A stretch of 64,000 nt of DNA. It comes from Diphasiastrum complanatum (Eukaryota; Streptophyta; Lycopodiopsida; Lycopodiales; Lycopodiaceae). A model generated the notes under the pieces. That model was given only the letters and a program-made list of their open reading frames with translations. It did not search any database and was not told the origin of the DNA. This document shows, one piece after another, positions 21,941 to 33,995 of the stretch. The stretch spans positions 46,312,651-46,376,650 of the forward strand of contig CM055107.1 of the NCBI GenBank assembly GCA_029204225.1, read 5' to 3'. Within the stretch, counting starts at the first letter, position 1, and every line of letters starts with the position of its first letter. Position numbers and translations under genes: made by a program.

Positions 21941-23299
21941 CTCGTCATTTGCATCAGTGCACCTTGATGGTTGACAATTATTTAGACCAAATTTTGTGAC
22001 AAACAATATTGTTCAACCCTAGCTTATAATTAGTTGTATGTTAGAACTTTGTCATAAATATGATTGTGATCTATGGCGCTCGCGGTTCCAAGCATCTCGA
22101 TGATGTATAAATTTAAGATAGGTCTAACTAAATCTCTACTCATTACTTGTAACAAGGCCAACTGCAATCTTGTGATCCATGCTCATTGTTTATGACAAGA
22201 CCAACTACGATCTTGTGAAGAGTGAGGCTAGCCATGTAATGATGTAGATAGGCATGGACCGGATTTTGCCTAGATATGCGATCCATGTCTATGTGCATTA
22301 TTACATGATTGGCCTCACTCTTCAGTTCTCCTAAACTAATGAAAACTAAGTTTTGCATAACATTCTACCTATGCATCCAATTGAGGGGTTCAAGGTTAAG
22401 GTGATATTGATCAAAATCCCTAAACATCCAAATTGTTAGAGATTCCTTCTACACTAAGGTCACATGTTATCATCTAGTCACCATGTGTCATTGGCAAAGT
22501 ATGGCATGATATCTCACAATAGAAAAATAGTGTTACGCTCATATATAATAGGGACATATGTAATTGGATCCCTTGGAAAATTACTATTTCGCAAAATCAC
22601 TATTTTTGAAAAAGACAAATTTCAAAATTTTGGATAGTTGGATGCCCAAGAATTGTAGTTGGATGCCAATTACGTCAATGCTTGGACACTTATGACATCT
22701 TTTAACCAGATGAGTACAATTTAGCACATAAAAATTTGTGTTGTCCAGTGCACTATATATTCTTTGACAAGGCTTGGGAATACGAACAACAATCTTTGAA
22801 AATTGTGTGATTTTAGAATGCAACAATTTTGAGTTGATTTTGGCATTTAGTGAAGGCCTCGGAATACACCTCAGAATAGACCACAGAATACTTAATCTAA
22901 TTTAGTCAGGGCCTCGGAACAGACCTTGGAATATTGAAGCTAACTTGAGGGGTATACCGAGGGTTAGACAGATTCTTGCAAATTTCGAAAAGAATGACCA
23001 TTGTGATGGCATTTTTGAAAAGGGAAGAGGAGTGGGTGATGGTATCAAGGGACGTACCTGCCACCTTTGTCTTCTCCCTTGTTTGTTGATTCTTTCTCAC
23101 CCTCTTTATCCTCCTCACTCTCCTTATCCTCCCCACATTTGAATGCTCCTCTTGCTATTGCTCTTTGCTTTTTCCTCTTGCACTTTGCTTGTTCTTCTTG
23201 CTTTTTCTCTTTGCTTACTCCGTGTAAAATCAAATGTGGTGAGCTCAAAAAAAAAGAAAAAGTGGAGGATGGAGATTTTTTGATTATTGGATGTAAGGT

Positions 23300-23300
<1 letters not shown>
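21941..23300. other. Intergenic; no gene recognised
   Basis: Mostly AT-rich with no conserved motif. A short imperfect repeat (gaatagacc, cctcggaa...gacctt) lies at 22,855-22,935. From 23,067 the plus strand becomes pyrimidine-rich, leading into the CT tract. Confidence 0.4.

Positions 23301-23301
<1 letters not shown>

Positions 23302-23389
<88 letters not shown>
23302..23389. repeat. (CT)n microsatellite
   Basis: About 88 bp of pure CT, followed by imperfect CT-rich sequence. Confidence 0.98.
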
Positions 23390-23395
<6 letters not shown>

Positions 23396-23640
23396 TCTTT
23401 CTCTTACATCATAGTCTCCATCTCAATGTGATTGTAGTTTGGTTTTATTGACTTTACGTTTTGTATGCAGATTTATTTTGAGGCAAAGGAGTCGACGGAT
23501 CCACACAAGTTTTTTAAGGTAACAAAGAGTCGGAAAGGCCGTTGGAATAGGCGGATATGCAGAATTTGCTATTCCGAAGACTATTTTGATGGCTTATTTT
23601 CTATTAGGGTTCTATAGATTTATGTGAGAGATGATGAGGG

Positions 23641-23916
23641 ACTTAGAATTTGCTTTGCACAGGAACACAAATCATGCTACACATTAACACAGACAAAAAA
23701 TCACTCTCCTCAGCAAGCTCACATAGCAACTATATTTCTCAAAATGAAATTACACCGTACATATAGTTGTTCACTCAGGCAACCCATGCATGACCCAGGT
23801 TGCCGTTGGCGGGACGCGTGTCCCGTCGACTTGCCTCCTGGCGAGGCCAACTGATCCTTATCCACTGATAGGACCCACAGTACAATAACACAGTGATTCT
23901 AACTTTAATTCTAACT
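23641..23916 (-). repeat. 3' LTR of the 3.6-kb Copia element
   Basis: 276 bp, matching 26948-27215 and 18498-18771. The purine-rich tract just outside it in minus sense (ACGGGAGAG, about 23,917-23,925) is the expected polypurine tract. Confidence 0.92.
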
Positions 23917-23969
23917 CTCTCCCGTAAAGTAGAGTCACTTTTTATACAGTCATATACATAGCTTTAAAG

Positions 23970-26640
23970 TCAACAAACTTTAAATACAGAAAGTTTTTTT
24001 CTAAACTTATCAAACTTTTCTCCAGTGAGTGGCTTAGTGAAAATATCAGCTAGTTGTTCTTCTGTGCTACAATGAACAACATGAATTTCACGACTCAGCA
24101 GCCTCTCACGTATGAAGTGATATTGAATCTCAATGTGTTTAGTTCTCGCATGGAACACTGGATTCTTTGCTAGCTGAATGCCACTCTGACTGTCGCTATG
24201 TAAAGTCGTGGGATTTTTCTGCTTCATGCCAATTTCTTCCAAGATTTGTCTCAACCATATAGCTTCTTGTGCAACACTACACATTGCCTTATACTCTGCT
24301 TCTGTGGTGGAAAGAACAATTGTACTTTGCTTTTTACTAGACCAGGAAAAGCAATTACCACAAAACTGGAATATATATCCTGTGGTGGATCTACGATCAT
24401 CATAGTCACCTCCCCAGTCCGCATCCACATAGCCACACAACTCAGGTAAACCATCATGCTTCCTGTAAATCAAGCCATACTCTGAAGTACCTTTCACATA
24501 ACGAAAAATGCGTTTAGCTACTTTCCAATGTGTTTCCGTAGGTGCTGCCATAAACTGACTTACAATGCCAACAACATAGCATATATCTGGTCTAGTTGTG
24601 GTAAGGTAAATCAAGCTCCCTACTAACTGTCCATATAGCATAGCATCAAATGACTGTGATTTATCAAGCTTAGAAAGCTTTTTACCTGGTTCAATAGGAG
24701 TGTTTACTGGTTTGCAATCCTACAACCTAAACCTGTGTAGTAACTCTTTGACATACTTCACCTGTGTTAAACCCACTTCATGTCCTTTTTGCCACACTTC
24801 TACTCCAAGGCAGTAATGCATCAGGTTGAGATCCGTCATCTCAAATTGTTCCATGAGGTCTTTCTTGATCATGTCTATCATCTCTTGATTATTTCCCATA
24901 ATAATCAAGTCATCAACATAAAGAGCAATCAAAGCAACCATACCATCAAAGCATAAGACATATAGATTTGAATCAGAATGTGTTCTCACCATTCCCTTTG
25001 AACGAAAGTAGGCATCAATCCTGCTATACCATGCACGTGGTGCTTGTTTAAGACCATAAAACGTTTTCTTCAAGCGATATACTTTATTTTCTTGTCCTTT
25101 CGTTACAAAGCCTTCAGGTTGATCCATGAACACTTCTTCTTCTAACTCACCATTTAAAAAAGCAGATTTCACATCCATCTGATGCAAAGGCCAACCGAAA
25201 TGTGAAGCTAAAGCAATAAGTAGACGTAGAGTATTCCAGTCACACACCGGCGCAAAGGTCTCCTCATAGTCAATGCCTTTATTTTGTGCGTACCCTTTGA
25301 TTACCAATCTTGCTTTGTGCTTTGCTACGCTTCCATCTGCATGGTACTTGGTTCTATATACCCATTTGCAACCAATGGGTTTCTTGCCAACTGGTGGTTC
25401 TACTAAGTCCCATGTGCTATGCTTAGCAATTGACTCCATCTCCTCTCCCATGGACTTGATCCAAATATCATCATCCTTCGCTTCACTATAAGTCGAAGGT
25501 TCTTTGCTTTGAATAATGCTAGATAAGAGAGCATAATTTGCTTCATACCTTTCAGGTAGTATCTTCTCTCTTGTTGATCTTCGTAGCTCTCCCTGGTTAG
25601 ATGATCCTGGAAAGTCATCTATGTCGCGGCTCTCCATCAATCTCTCAAACCACTTAGGGAGCTTTCTGTCAGGTGATCGGCTTCCTGGTGAAAATGTATC
25701 CCACGGTACATCCTTCTCCTTGCATTTGTCACCTGCAATTTCAATCCTTCTTGCACCAAAAGGTTTGTCCCTACCTCTCCAACCTATTTCTTGAGGTTGA
25801 GTAGTAGTATCTTGAGATGTATCCTCATGTTCATCACTCGGAAGGTCAATGAATGGATCATCATCAGGTGGTATCCTCACTATTCCATTTTTCCTACTGG
25901 ATGTGTCTATCTTCTCAGCATCTTCGTCTTCATACATCTTGGATTCATCAAAGATAACATCTCGGCTTATATGGATTTTGTTTTCGACTGGATCAAAACA
26001 TCTATAGCCCTTCACGTGATCATCATATCCTAGGAATATGCACTTGATAGCTTTTACATCAAGTTTACGTCTTTCTTCCTTAGGAATATGTACAAAGGCC
26101 TTACATCCAAAGATTCACAAGTGGTTCACCTTTGGCTTCTTCTTTGTGAATGCTTCCTCAGGTGTTATTTTTGGTATGGCAATGGTAGGACTTCTATTTT
26201 GAAGATAGACTGCCGTGCTACATGCTTCTGACCAAAAATCTTTTGGTAATTTCATTTCAACTAGCATAGATCTGGCACTTTCCACAATCGTACGATTTTT
26301 GCACTCATCTACACCATTGAGAGTAGGAGTATGAGCTTGCGTAAATTGTCTCTTAATCCCACATTGATCACAAAGATCATTGAAGTCATTAGACTTATAC
26401 TCACCTCCACTATCTGATCTTACCTGTCTGATTTTCGACCAAGTTTTTGAAGTTCTTGAAGTTATCAAAAGCATCTGATTTCTTCTTCAAGAGTAGATCC
26501 ACGTCTTACGTGACATATCATCAATAAAGGTCATGAAATAGAAGGCTTTTCCTAAGGACATGGTCCTCATGGGCCCGCATAAATCATGGCTGATTGACAG
26601 TGTGATTAGCTTCCTTCCTGTCCTTATGGCATCCAAAACG
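23970..26640 (-). pseudogene. pol: Copia pol: integrase, RT and RNase H with stops
   Basis: Minus strand. The integrase core (FIDDMSRKTW from about 26,530; RSDSGGEYKS; ECKNRTIVESARSML) runs to a stop at about 26,113. The integrase C-terminal region and linker (ISRDVIFDESK) and RT follow in one 431-codon frame, 24,720-26,015. RT motifs include CKWVYRTKYHADGSV, KARLVIKGYAQNKGIDYEETFAPV, LHQMDVKSAFLNGELEEEV, YGLKQAPRAWY and LYVDDLIIM with the catalytic DD. A stop at about 24,718 separates RNase H at 23,970-24,641 (DADWGGDYDDRRSTTGY, STTEAEYKAM, LHSDSQSG, HIEIQYHFIRE). Few lesions, so the element is fairly young. Gag and protease are absent, so it could move only in trans. Confidence 0.93.
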
Positions 26641-26934
26641 GTGCACAAACAGCGAAGAAATCACTAATTATGTATAAAAATCGTAACCCCAAGTCCGGTT
26701 TCAATTTTCAACTGGCTTCGAAATTGTCAACTTTTCACCAAATTTTTCCCTGTCTGATGCTATGCACAGGCTAATAATCTCTCTGCTGAGCTTAGCAAGC
26801 CTCTATAAATTAGAAACCGTGCACCAGTGCTTCTCTTTCTGTCTTCAACCCGCCGTAAAACCTCGAACTCTAAGAAGACAGTTCTCCCGAAGCTCTCTTC
26901 AACGGCGACACTGTACTGTGTACACTCCCTGTAC
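26641..26934 (-). other. Leader of the 3.6-kb Copia element
   Basis: Non-coding, between the primer binding site and the truncated integrase. The part next to the PBS matches 18,381-18,484. The junction with integrase sequence at about 26,640 marks the internal deletion that removed gag. Confidence 0.7.
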
Positions 26935-27215
26935 GGCTCTGATACCAACTTAGAATTTGCTTTGCACAGGAACACAGATCCAGTAACACAGACAGAAAAT
27001 CACTCTCCTCAGCAAGCTCACATAGCAACTATATTTCTCAAAATGAAATTACACTGTACATATAGTTGTTCACTCAGGCAACCCATGCATGACCCAGGTT
27101 GCCGTTGGCGGGACGCGTGTCCAATCGACTTGCCTCGTGGCGAGGCCAACTGATCCTTATCCACTAATAGGACCCACAGTACAGTAACACAGTGATTCTA
27201 ACTTTAATTCTAACT
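26935..27215 (-). repeat. Primer binding site (26935-26947) and 5' LTR (26948-27215) of the 3.6-kb Copia element
   Basis: 268-bp LTR. In minus sense its end AATTCTAAGT runs straight into TGGTATCAGAGCC, complementary to the 3' end of initiator tRNA-Met, where minus-strand synthesis would start. GAGGG follows at 27216-27220, matching the duplicate before 23641. Confidence 0.93.
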
Positions 27216-27359
27216 GAGGGTACTATAGATCCAGAGTTTTTTGTTGCAGATTCAAATTTATAGTGGGTTGGAATGCCTTTCGAAATATGAGGATCTGTGG
27301 GATTTGTTAAATCAATGCCTATTCCGATGCCAAATCGTCTATCCAATGTTTCACGCTTA

Positions 27360-27425
27360 CTAGTTCATGCTACTCTAATTTGTAGGATCTAAATTTATGT
27401 GTTTTATATTAGTTATGTTTCATGT

Positions 27426-27489
<64 letters not shown>

Positions 27490-27610
27490 AAAGGTAACCA
27501 ACACCCCCAATTCTAGGAAGGTGTGTAGCCCTTGTTTTTTTTCCGTTAAAGGCGTCATTCAAATGTTTCTTGTTGGAAGAGATCCACAAGAAAGCCCAAA
27601 CGCCGCAGGG
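27360..27610. repeat. GA-tract repeat unit, first copy, with (GA)n at 27429-27487
   Basis: A lead-in (taatttgtaggatctaaa... ttatgtttcatg) is followed by about 59 bp of GA and then a diverged copy of the 185-bp dispersed repeat (27488-27610). The whole arrangement is repeated at 27,870-28,246, so this is a tandem duplication about 510 bp apart. Confidence 0.85.
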
Positions 27611-27706
27611 AGGGAGCATGTGGTAACATTTTGGAATAGGATATAATCGTATGATTCGGTAGTTTTGATTAACATCCTACTAAGTTTTTTTTTCTCTTCG
27701 TTTGTG

Positions 27707-27727
27707 TTTAGGGTTTAGGGTTTAGGG
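27707..27727. repeat. Interstitial telomere-type motif (TTTAGGG)3 followed by GT-rich tract
   Basis: Three perfect copies of the plant-type telomere heptamer, then tgtgtgtgtgcgtgtgtgcg to about 27,750. Too short for a telomere. Confidence 0.9.
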
Positions 27728-27869
27728 TGTGTGTGTGCGTGTGTGCGTGTATGATGCCATTCGTTTATGTTTCATGCTTACTAGTTCATGCTATCCTACT
27801 TTGTAGTATTTTGATTTATGTATTGTGCTTATTAGTACATGCTTTCCTAATTTGTAGGATCTTAATTTA

Positions 27870-28246
<377 letters not shown>

Positions 28247-28283
28247 CACTTAGTCAATTTTTTGAGATTTTGTTCACATGGAA

Positions 28284-28576
28284 CATCCACGCGTGGATTA
28301 TCCACACCAAAATGTTTTTGAACATGTCCACTGGTGTTTTTCTGACACGACACTGAAAAAATTTATGCGCGTGGATTATCCACGCGAAATTGGGTTTTGA
28401 AATTTTCGGTAGCTGTTTGGGAGGGAAGTTTGGCGGCACCGGAAGGCAGGTTTTGCGTGGATAATCCACGCGTGGATGATCCACACAAATTTTAGTTTGT
28501 ACTACTTTTCCACCAGACCGGACCGAACATTAAAGATATCCACGCATGGATATCTTCCGCGTGGATTATCCATGCG
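28284..28576. repeat. Cluster of GCGTGGAT-ATCCACGC palindromes
   Basis: Palindromic or near-palindromic units at 28291-28307, 28367-28386, 28455-28471, 28469-28486, 28535-28554 and 28557-28576. All are built on GTGGAT-(A/T)-ATCCAC with GC-rich ends. One related unit lies at 8320-8332. GC-rich islands in an AT-rich background; function unknown. Confidence 0.85.
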
Positions 28577-29782
28577 ATTTCTATTGGAGGGTTTCCAGAT
28601 CCCAAGGCAACCCTAACCCTAGTTAACAAGTGAGAGAAATTTGGCACCTTGCATGTGTAAGTCCAACCCGATGATCACATAGAGATTTGATTAATTAGAG
28701 GGTTAATAAAAGGACTTTAGGCTTTTTTGCGAAACTTTTAATGTCGTAGGGCCTAAATGTTAAGTTAGTGAATAAAGTTGGGTTTCTTTCCAATTTGGAT
28801 GGTTCCCACTCTTTTTTTAGCCTGATTTTGGTCAAAAGGAGGCAAAAATCGTCATCAACGCTGATAACTTTTTGTACTCTTTTAGGAAACATTCGCCGAG
28901 TTGCATGAACCTTCGGTTTTGATCATAGAATCTTCTGTTTGAAGGGTGAACAATCCTTCCCAGCAGATTTCCAAAAATATTAGAAAAACCATCAAAAAAC
29001 ATCAAAAAATCACCAAAACCCTAAAAATACAGGAAAAAGCACCTTCGCCCGATTCACTGTCCATAGGTGTGATTTAGGTCTATCTACTGCCAAGTTGGTG
29101 AATAATAATATTAGAAATAGAAGGTTCCTCAGAGGATCAATTGTCATATTGTCAAATTTTTGTCAAAAAAGCCTCTATTTTGCAAAAATACCAGTAATAC
29201 CTCTTGATTCTTTGCCAGAACCTTTGCCGAGTTTCTAGATTATTCTATGTATAGTAATTTACTATTTTTGAGTTCGACGAACATTCATTCTATCCAGATC
29301 ATAGAAAATCTCTATTTTTACCCTCGTCAAACTACAGAAACTATGTTTTTGTGTGCCGAAAACCTTCGCCAGTTCTACCCTAGCTTTATTTGTGTCAGAT
29401 TTTGAGTCTGAGAGTTAGGCGAAGGTTATTTCCATAAAATTTGTCAGAAAAACCTGATTAAAAAGTTTTGATAAAAAATAGCACTACTGAATCTTTGCCG
29501 AGTCAATTTTTCACATAGGGAACCTTCACCAGTTTATTTTTAGGTTCTGATTTTCCAGATCAAGTCCTATCAAATTTTGGATCAAATTTGATACAGTCTG
29601 ATTTAGATTCTGAGAATTTTTTCATTTTTGAGAAGTATCGATTGGTTGATTTTTGGAATTTTTTGCACGATATAGGAATATGATTTTTGTCAAGTGGAAG
29701 AGATCTAGCAGATCCAATCTGAGATAGTTTTAATTGAAAATCCAGATTCAAATTCATTGTCTGCTTGATTTAATCTGTACAG
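28577..29782 (+). other. Probable Gypsy leader/LTR region with a recurring CCTTYGCCGAG motif
   Basis: Non-coding sequence before the gag relic. Variants of CCTTTGCCGAGTT recur at about 28,887, 29,042, 29,220, 29,362, 29,492 and 29,522, with one in reverse (GGCGAAGGTT, near 29,417). No clean LTR pair or primer binding site was identified. Confidence 0.4.
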
Positions 29783-30560
29783 ATGGCTGAACCCGGAGGT
29801 GCATTTCAGGAAGTCAATCCAATCATTGTTAGAAGAGCACCCCATTTGGATCTACCCAAATACAATGGATTAATAGATCCAATTAGATTTCTTCATATCT
29901 GAATCTTGTGAATTCTATGGCGAAGTTTTTTTCCAAGATAAACTTAAGGTTTTTCCTAAGGCCTTAACAGGCGCAGCACAAGATTGGGAGACTGTTAAAC
30001 GAGCCCTTATCACACGGTTCAAACCTCGGAAGTTTATGGAAGACCCTTTTCTTCTTTTAAGTAAAATTAAAATGGGAAAGCGGAAAATGGTTCGAGATTA
30101 CATTGAACGGATAAAACGCCTCAAATCTGAGTGCGAACTTGAGCTAATTAACGAAAATGCCATGATTTGGTTTTTGTCAGGTTAACCTAAAAGGATCAGG
30201 CGTGAGCTGAAATGCCACAATGAATATGCAGTCTTGCAAAATGCTATGGATGATGCAATCCGGGAGGAGGATGAAGATTCAGACAACGAGTCGAATATTT
30301 GTATGTTGTCTTATACAGCAGGGCAGACCACTACGCCATCCACCATTATTGCATCAATGAATGTCAACGCTACTGCAGAAATGATGCTCAATGAGTTCGA
30401 GAAACTGGGGAAGAACCAATAGAAACAGATGGAAAAGTTATAGTCTCAATTTGATGAGAAGATCAAAGCATTGAAAGATTTCCATGGACAAGTGAACAAG
30501 GAACCTAAGAAGTTTGCAAAGATTTTGGGTTTGAAAATTTCCATGTATGCTTTCGTTGTA
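29783..30560 (+). pseudogene. gag: Ty3/Gypsy gag relic
   Basis: Starts at an ATG at 29783 (MAEPGGAFQEVNP). The reading continues through several frame changes with Retrotrans_gag-like residues: LDLPKYNGL..PIRFL, FPKALTGAAQDWETVKRALITRFKP, and KMVRDYIERIKRLKSEC. A later frame at 30,234-30,422 reads QNAMDDAIREEDEDSDNE. Stops at about 29,899 and 30,183 and at least two frameshifts inactivate it. No zinc knuckle remains and no pol follows directly. Confidence 0.72.
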
Positions 30561-31599
30561 TGCCTCAAAGGTCATGGTTCCCCAAAGTGGATAGCTTGGA
30601 TATGAGATGGCAACAATGTTTAATGTTACAAACACTGAGCAAACTTATGGAGATTTTCCATGCTTCATACAAAGGCATCAAAGCTTGTATTGGTGAGATT
30701 ATAATGTGCTTGAGTATGCTCAAGACACAAAACTTTCAGATACAAAAAATGACATTCTCAGTCTTGTTGCTAGTCTGTTGCCAATCTTGCATTCCTTAGC
30801 ACATAAGCATCTTTTGCAATGGTAGTCTTTTTTTTTCATGGTGTGTGAAGCAAAAATTATGGCTAGGCTTAGGAATCATCGCTTGTCTATGTTGCTCAGG
30901 TTGCTACCTCCGGACCTACTGAAAATAGACTGCAAAAACATTCATGGACCCAATAGATCAACCTATCATATCATTTTACATTTGTGCAAAGGAAATGATT
31001 TTAGACAACACAAAACAACTATGTAACAGGAAAAAAGTAGAATTCAGTATGATCTAAAACTCTCAAATTCAAGGAATCATAAGGACATCAAATATACTAT
31101 TTTAGAGACTACGCAAGACAAACAATAAAAATAAAGGTGGTGAACATTAATATGCCTAATAACAGAGTTACTTTGAATTTTGGCCCATGTCGCCAGTAAC
31201 AACCCTTTTTTCCATCATTTCATACCATGCCATACCATGCCATATGATGCTTTTCACATAAGCTGTCATGGGCTTTTTCACATAAGCAATGGAAAACGTA
31301 TGATTATGCAAAACACCACAACAACATAACAGCGGACCATTGTCCTGTTTATGGGTACGTTCTCCCATGAGTAAGTGCTTGGAAGACCTCTGCTTTAGTC
31401 AAATTGGCTTGATAAATAAATATGTTGCTTAGCTGATCAAAGCCCAAAATTCTTAAAAATATGAAATATATATGCTTGCAAGCCGTATATGGCTTTCTCT
31501 CAGCCAGCCTTTATTCGAAGTCTGGACAAGTGCATGAATTAGAGAAAATATGGGCCCAAAGAGGGCCCTATAAGAAATGCCATGTAGGAGAGAGAAAAA
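30561..31599. other. No gene recognised
   Basis: Fragmented short frames without known motifs. A small tandem cataccatgc array (about three copies) is at 31,224-31,244. Confidence 0.4.
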
Positions 31600-32250
31600 T
31601 AACTATAAAGTAGCTATAATATCATTTTCTAACTTCTTTACGCATCTGCCCGCACTGATGATTTCTCCATCAGGACCTGTTTTGATCTTGTAGATCGACT
31701 TGTTACAAGTGCAAGTGTCCATAATTTGTTCTTATGCATTGATGACATTTTGTCCTCCATTGCTAGAATTCAACGATCATTATCTGGCCCATCAATAGCT
31801 TCTTCGAATGTTTGAGGTTCTTCTGCTAAACCATATTTGTTGAAACATCTTGACCAAACCTTGCTGGTGGTATTCTATTTCTTGTAGATATTCTCACAAC
31901 TTGTATAAGTTTCAAATTCAATTCTGTATTTTCAGGTTCGACTAGTTCTGCTTGAAATCGAACATGTGATTCGAGTTTTTCGGGTACTCAAATTTGAACT
32001 CCCTCTGAATCATTACTATGTCTAGATGGTAATTCTAGTTCATCATCTGCTTCCTTTACTTCTCCTGTTGGTAACTCATTAGAAGTCTTAAGAATTTCAT
32101 AGCCGATTAAATCATTGTCTGCTATGTACTTCAACTCATTGAATTTGACATCTCAAACTACTTTTATTCTTCCAGTTTCGGGTATGTAGACTCAATAGTA
32201 CAAAGAATGTAACTTGGTACAAAGATTTCATGTTCATTGACATAACCTCT
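31600..32250 (-). pseudogene. pol: Copia pol relic (IN-RT linker and RT start)
   Basis: In minus sense the text reads, with stops and frameshifts, KYIADNDLIGYEILKTSNELPTG, then a variable linker with ELEPSRHS-like residues. QTFEEAIDGPDNDRWILAMED follows, the conserved start of Copia reverse transcriptase (EA..P....W..AM..E). It ends before any catalytic RT motif. Confidence 0.6.
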
Positions 32251-32399
32251 TGTGCCACGAAATATATGTGGATTCTTGAACTTTTTTGCTTCCTCGACTC
32301 GAGTTCGAATGCTCAAGTGATACAAATTCCATTGCTATTACCTTTAGTAACTAGGTTATCAGAATCTTCATCGAACGACTTACAAGAGTCCTTTGTGAA

Positions 32400-33000
32400 G
32401 GTGATGAACAAATACCCCATCACCCAAGATGGATGACCTTGTAGAGTGCCTAGGTGAAGCAGAATACTTCACTACCTTCAGATAAGAATTATTTCAGAAG
32501 TATCCAAAAGACTGGATTTCGTACTATATTTGATCATTATGGTTTCTTTTGGTTTGCCTTTTGGTTTAACAAATGATCCAGTGACATTCCAGCAAATGAT
32601 GAATGATTTGTTTCGTTAATATTTGGGGAAGTTTGTAGTTGTATTCTTGGATGACATTTTCGTCTATAGTAAGACCTTTGAGGAACACATAGGACACTTG
32701 AGAACTATCTTGATGAAACTCCAACAGGATTACTCTACACTAAGGAATCCAAGTGTGAATTCTTTAAGAATGAGCCAGTTTATCTTTACCATAAGATCAT
32801 TGCTTATGGGATCAAGATTGATGAGAATAAAATCAAGATAGTGGCCGATCCCGCAAACTGTGAGGCGAGTTTTATTGAGGATTATGCTAAAGTAGCAGCA
32901 CTACATAATAGTCTGACAAAAGAGATTGTTAATAAAAGAAAAAGAGGAATCAATCTAGTTCACTGTTTGGTGGGGATGAGGAATTGAATCTGTGGTTTGA
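32400..33000 (+). pseudogene. pol: Ty3/Gypsy RT-RNase H relic
   Basis: Frames broken by stops. NKYPI..DG/DLVECLGEAEYFTTF (RT start, about 32,410-32,480), SFGLPFGLTNDPVTFQQMMNDLF (32,547-32,617) and FVVVFLDDIFVYSKTFEEHIGHL (32,629-32,700, catalytic DD) are recognisable. Then come KESKCEFFKNEPVYL..IIAYGIKIDENKIKIV (out of frame) and FIEDYAKVAA.LHNSLTKE (RNase H connection, 32,870-32,930). Gag, PR and IN are not attached. Confidence 0.8.
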
Positions 33001-33745
33001 GAAACTTAAAACTATGATTGTACGTGTTTTTACTCCTGTGTTGGCAAATTGCAGATCCAGATATATTTTGTTCTTGAACCTTTTCATGACTTTTCCAAAA
33101 CACCAATCTACATTTTGTTTGTGACTAGCCCACTTGAGACTCACACTTGTATGCTTAATATTCTTAATAATATGTGCCATTTCTCACTTTTTGAAAATTG
33201 TGAATATTTTTCAAAGAGGGGGTATTACCTTTGGTAATCTTTGAGAAAGAATTTCTATTCTATTCTTTCTTCTAGTTTCCTTTTTTTAAAATTTGTACTA
33301 AATTATGTTGTGTCACATTTTAGCATGTTCCATTATGAGTTCCATAAATATTGCAATCCCTCCTTTTAACTTTATCTCTACACATGGCCACATTGCCAAG
33401 TAAAAGAAGATTTTCATCTTCTCATATTTATTGGAGTGCCTCTTCCTCCCCTATAAAGGAGTTTTAGAGTTGAAATGTTATTGCTCCATATTATGCTTTA
33501 TAATTTGGATTTTTTTCAAACCTCAAGTGTATTAACTAAGGGGTTTTCTTTGGTACTATGGGATGCACTCAGATTTTACTCTTTGATGACACAATTTTTT
33601 TTGGCAAAACAAAAAGGATGAACCTTTGATGAATTGTCACAATTGTCATTTATATATCATGAAGAATTTTATAAAATGGCATGAAAAGGCCTATACTCTT
33701 TTCCCTTCAAAAAAAACATGGAGCTAACTAACAAGGGATCCCAAA
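33001..33745. other. No gene recognised; possible degraded LTR
   Basis: AT-rich; a CTATAAAGG box at about 33,451-33,459 suggests a promoter or old LTR, but no repeat partner was found. Confidence 0.3.
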
Positions 33746-33760
33746 ACTAATGAGGCCATC

Positions 33761-33778
<18 letters not shown>

Positions 33779-33817
<39 letters not shown>
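33779..33817. repeat. (CT)n microsatellite downstream of the KP4-like gene
   Basis: About 39 bp. In the orientation of the KP4-like gene it is a GA tract lying 3' of the gene, as in the other two KP4-like copies. Confidence 0.97.
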
Positions 33818-33818
<1 letters not shown>

Positions 33819-33995
33819 AACCCAACCTACCCAAATGGCAAAGGCGATCGCAATCCAGCTCCCTGGCAAACCCATTCACAGCCCCTCATCGCAATCCACC
33901 AGCATGATCTCCCTGATCCTACTGGCGCAGGAGAATGAAGAAGGGGGAGAAATAAATGGCTACAGGCCAGCCAGCTTCCAACAGTGATTTTGAAC
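33818..33995 (-). repeat. 3' part of the KP4-like duplicated segment (copy B)
   Basis: Its reverse complement matches 53,480-53,664 (ttggaagctggttggcc...cctgcgccag...gggctgtgaatgggt). Both sit between a KP4-like gene and its GA tract, so gene, spacer and microsatellite were duplicated as one block. Confidence 0.8.

Larger units (their letters stand above)
23641..27215 (-). mobile_element. Boundary-complete Copia retrotransposon with internal deletion
   Basis: Total 3,575 bp: 3' LTR 23641-23916, pol remnants, primer binding site 26935-26947, 5' LTR 26948-27215. A 5-bp target duplication GAGGG is at 23636-23640 and 27216-27220. The PBS TGGTATCAGAGCC (minus sense) abuts the 5' LTR without a spacer. 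The two LTRs are similar but not identical, with several substitutions and an 8-bp length difference. Gag, protease and the N-terminus of integrase are missing. In element orientation the LTR starts AGTTAGAATT and ends AATTCTAAGT rather than TG...CA. The element interrupts an otherwise unassigned sequence. Confidence 0.93.

Noticed and set aside
27707-27727. Possible chromosome end
   Set aside because: Only three heptamers with unrelated sequence on both sides; interstitial, not a telomere.
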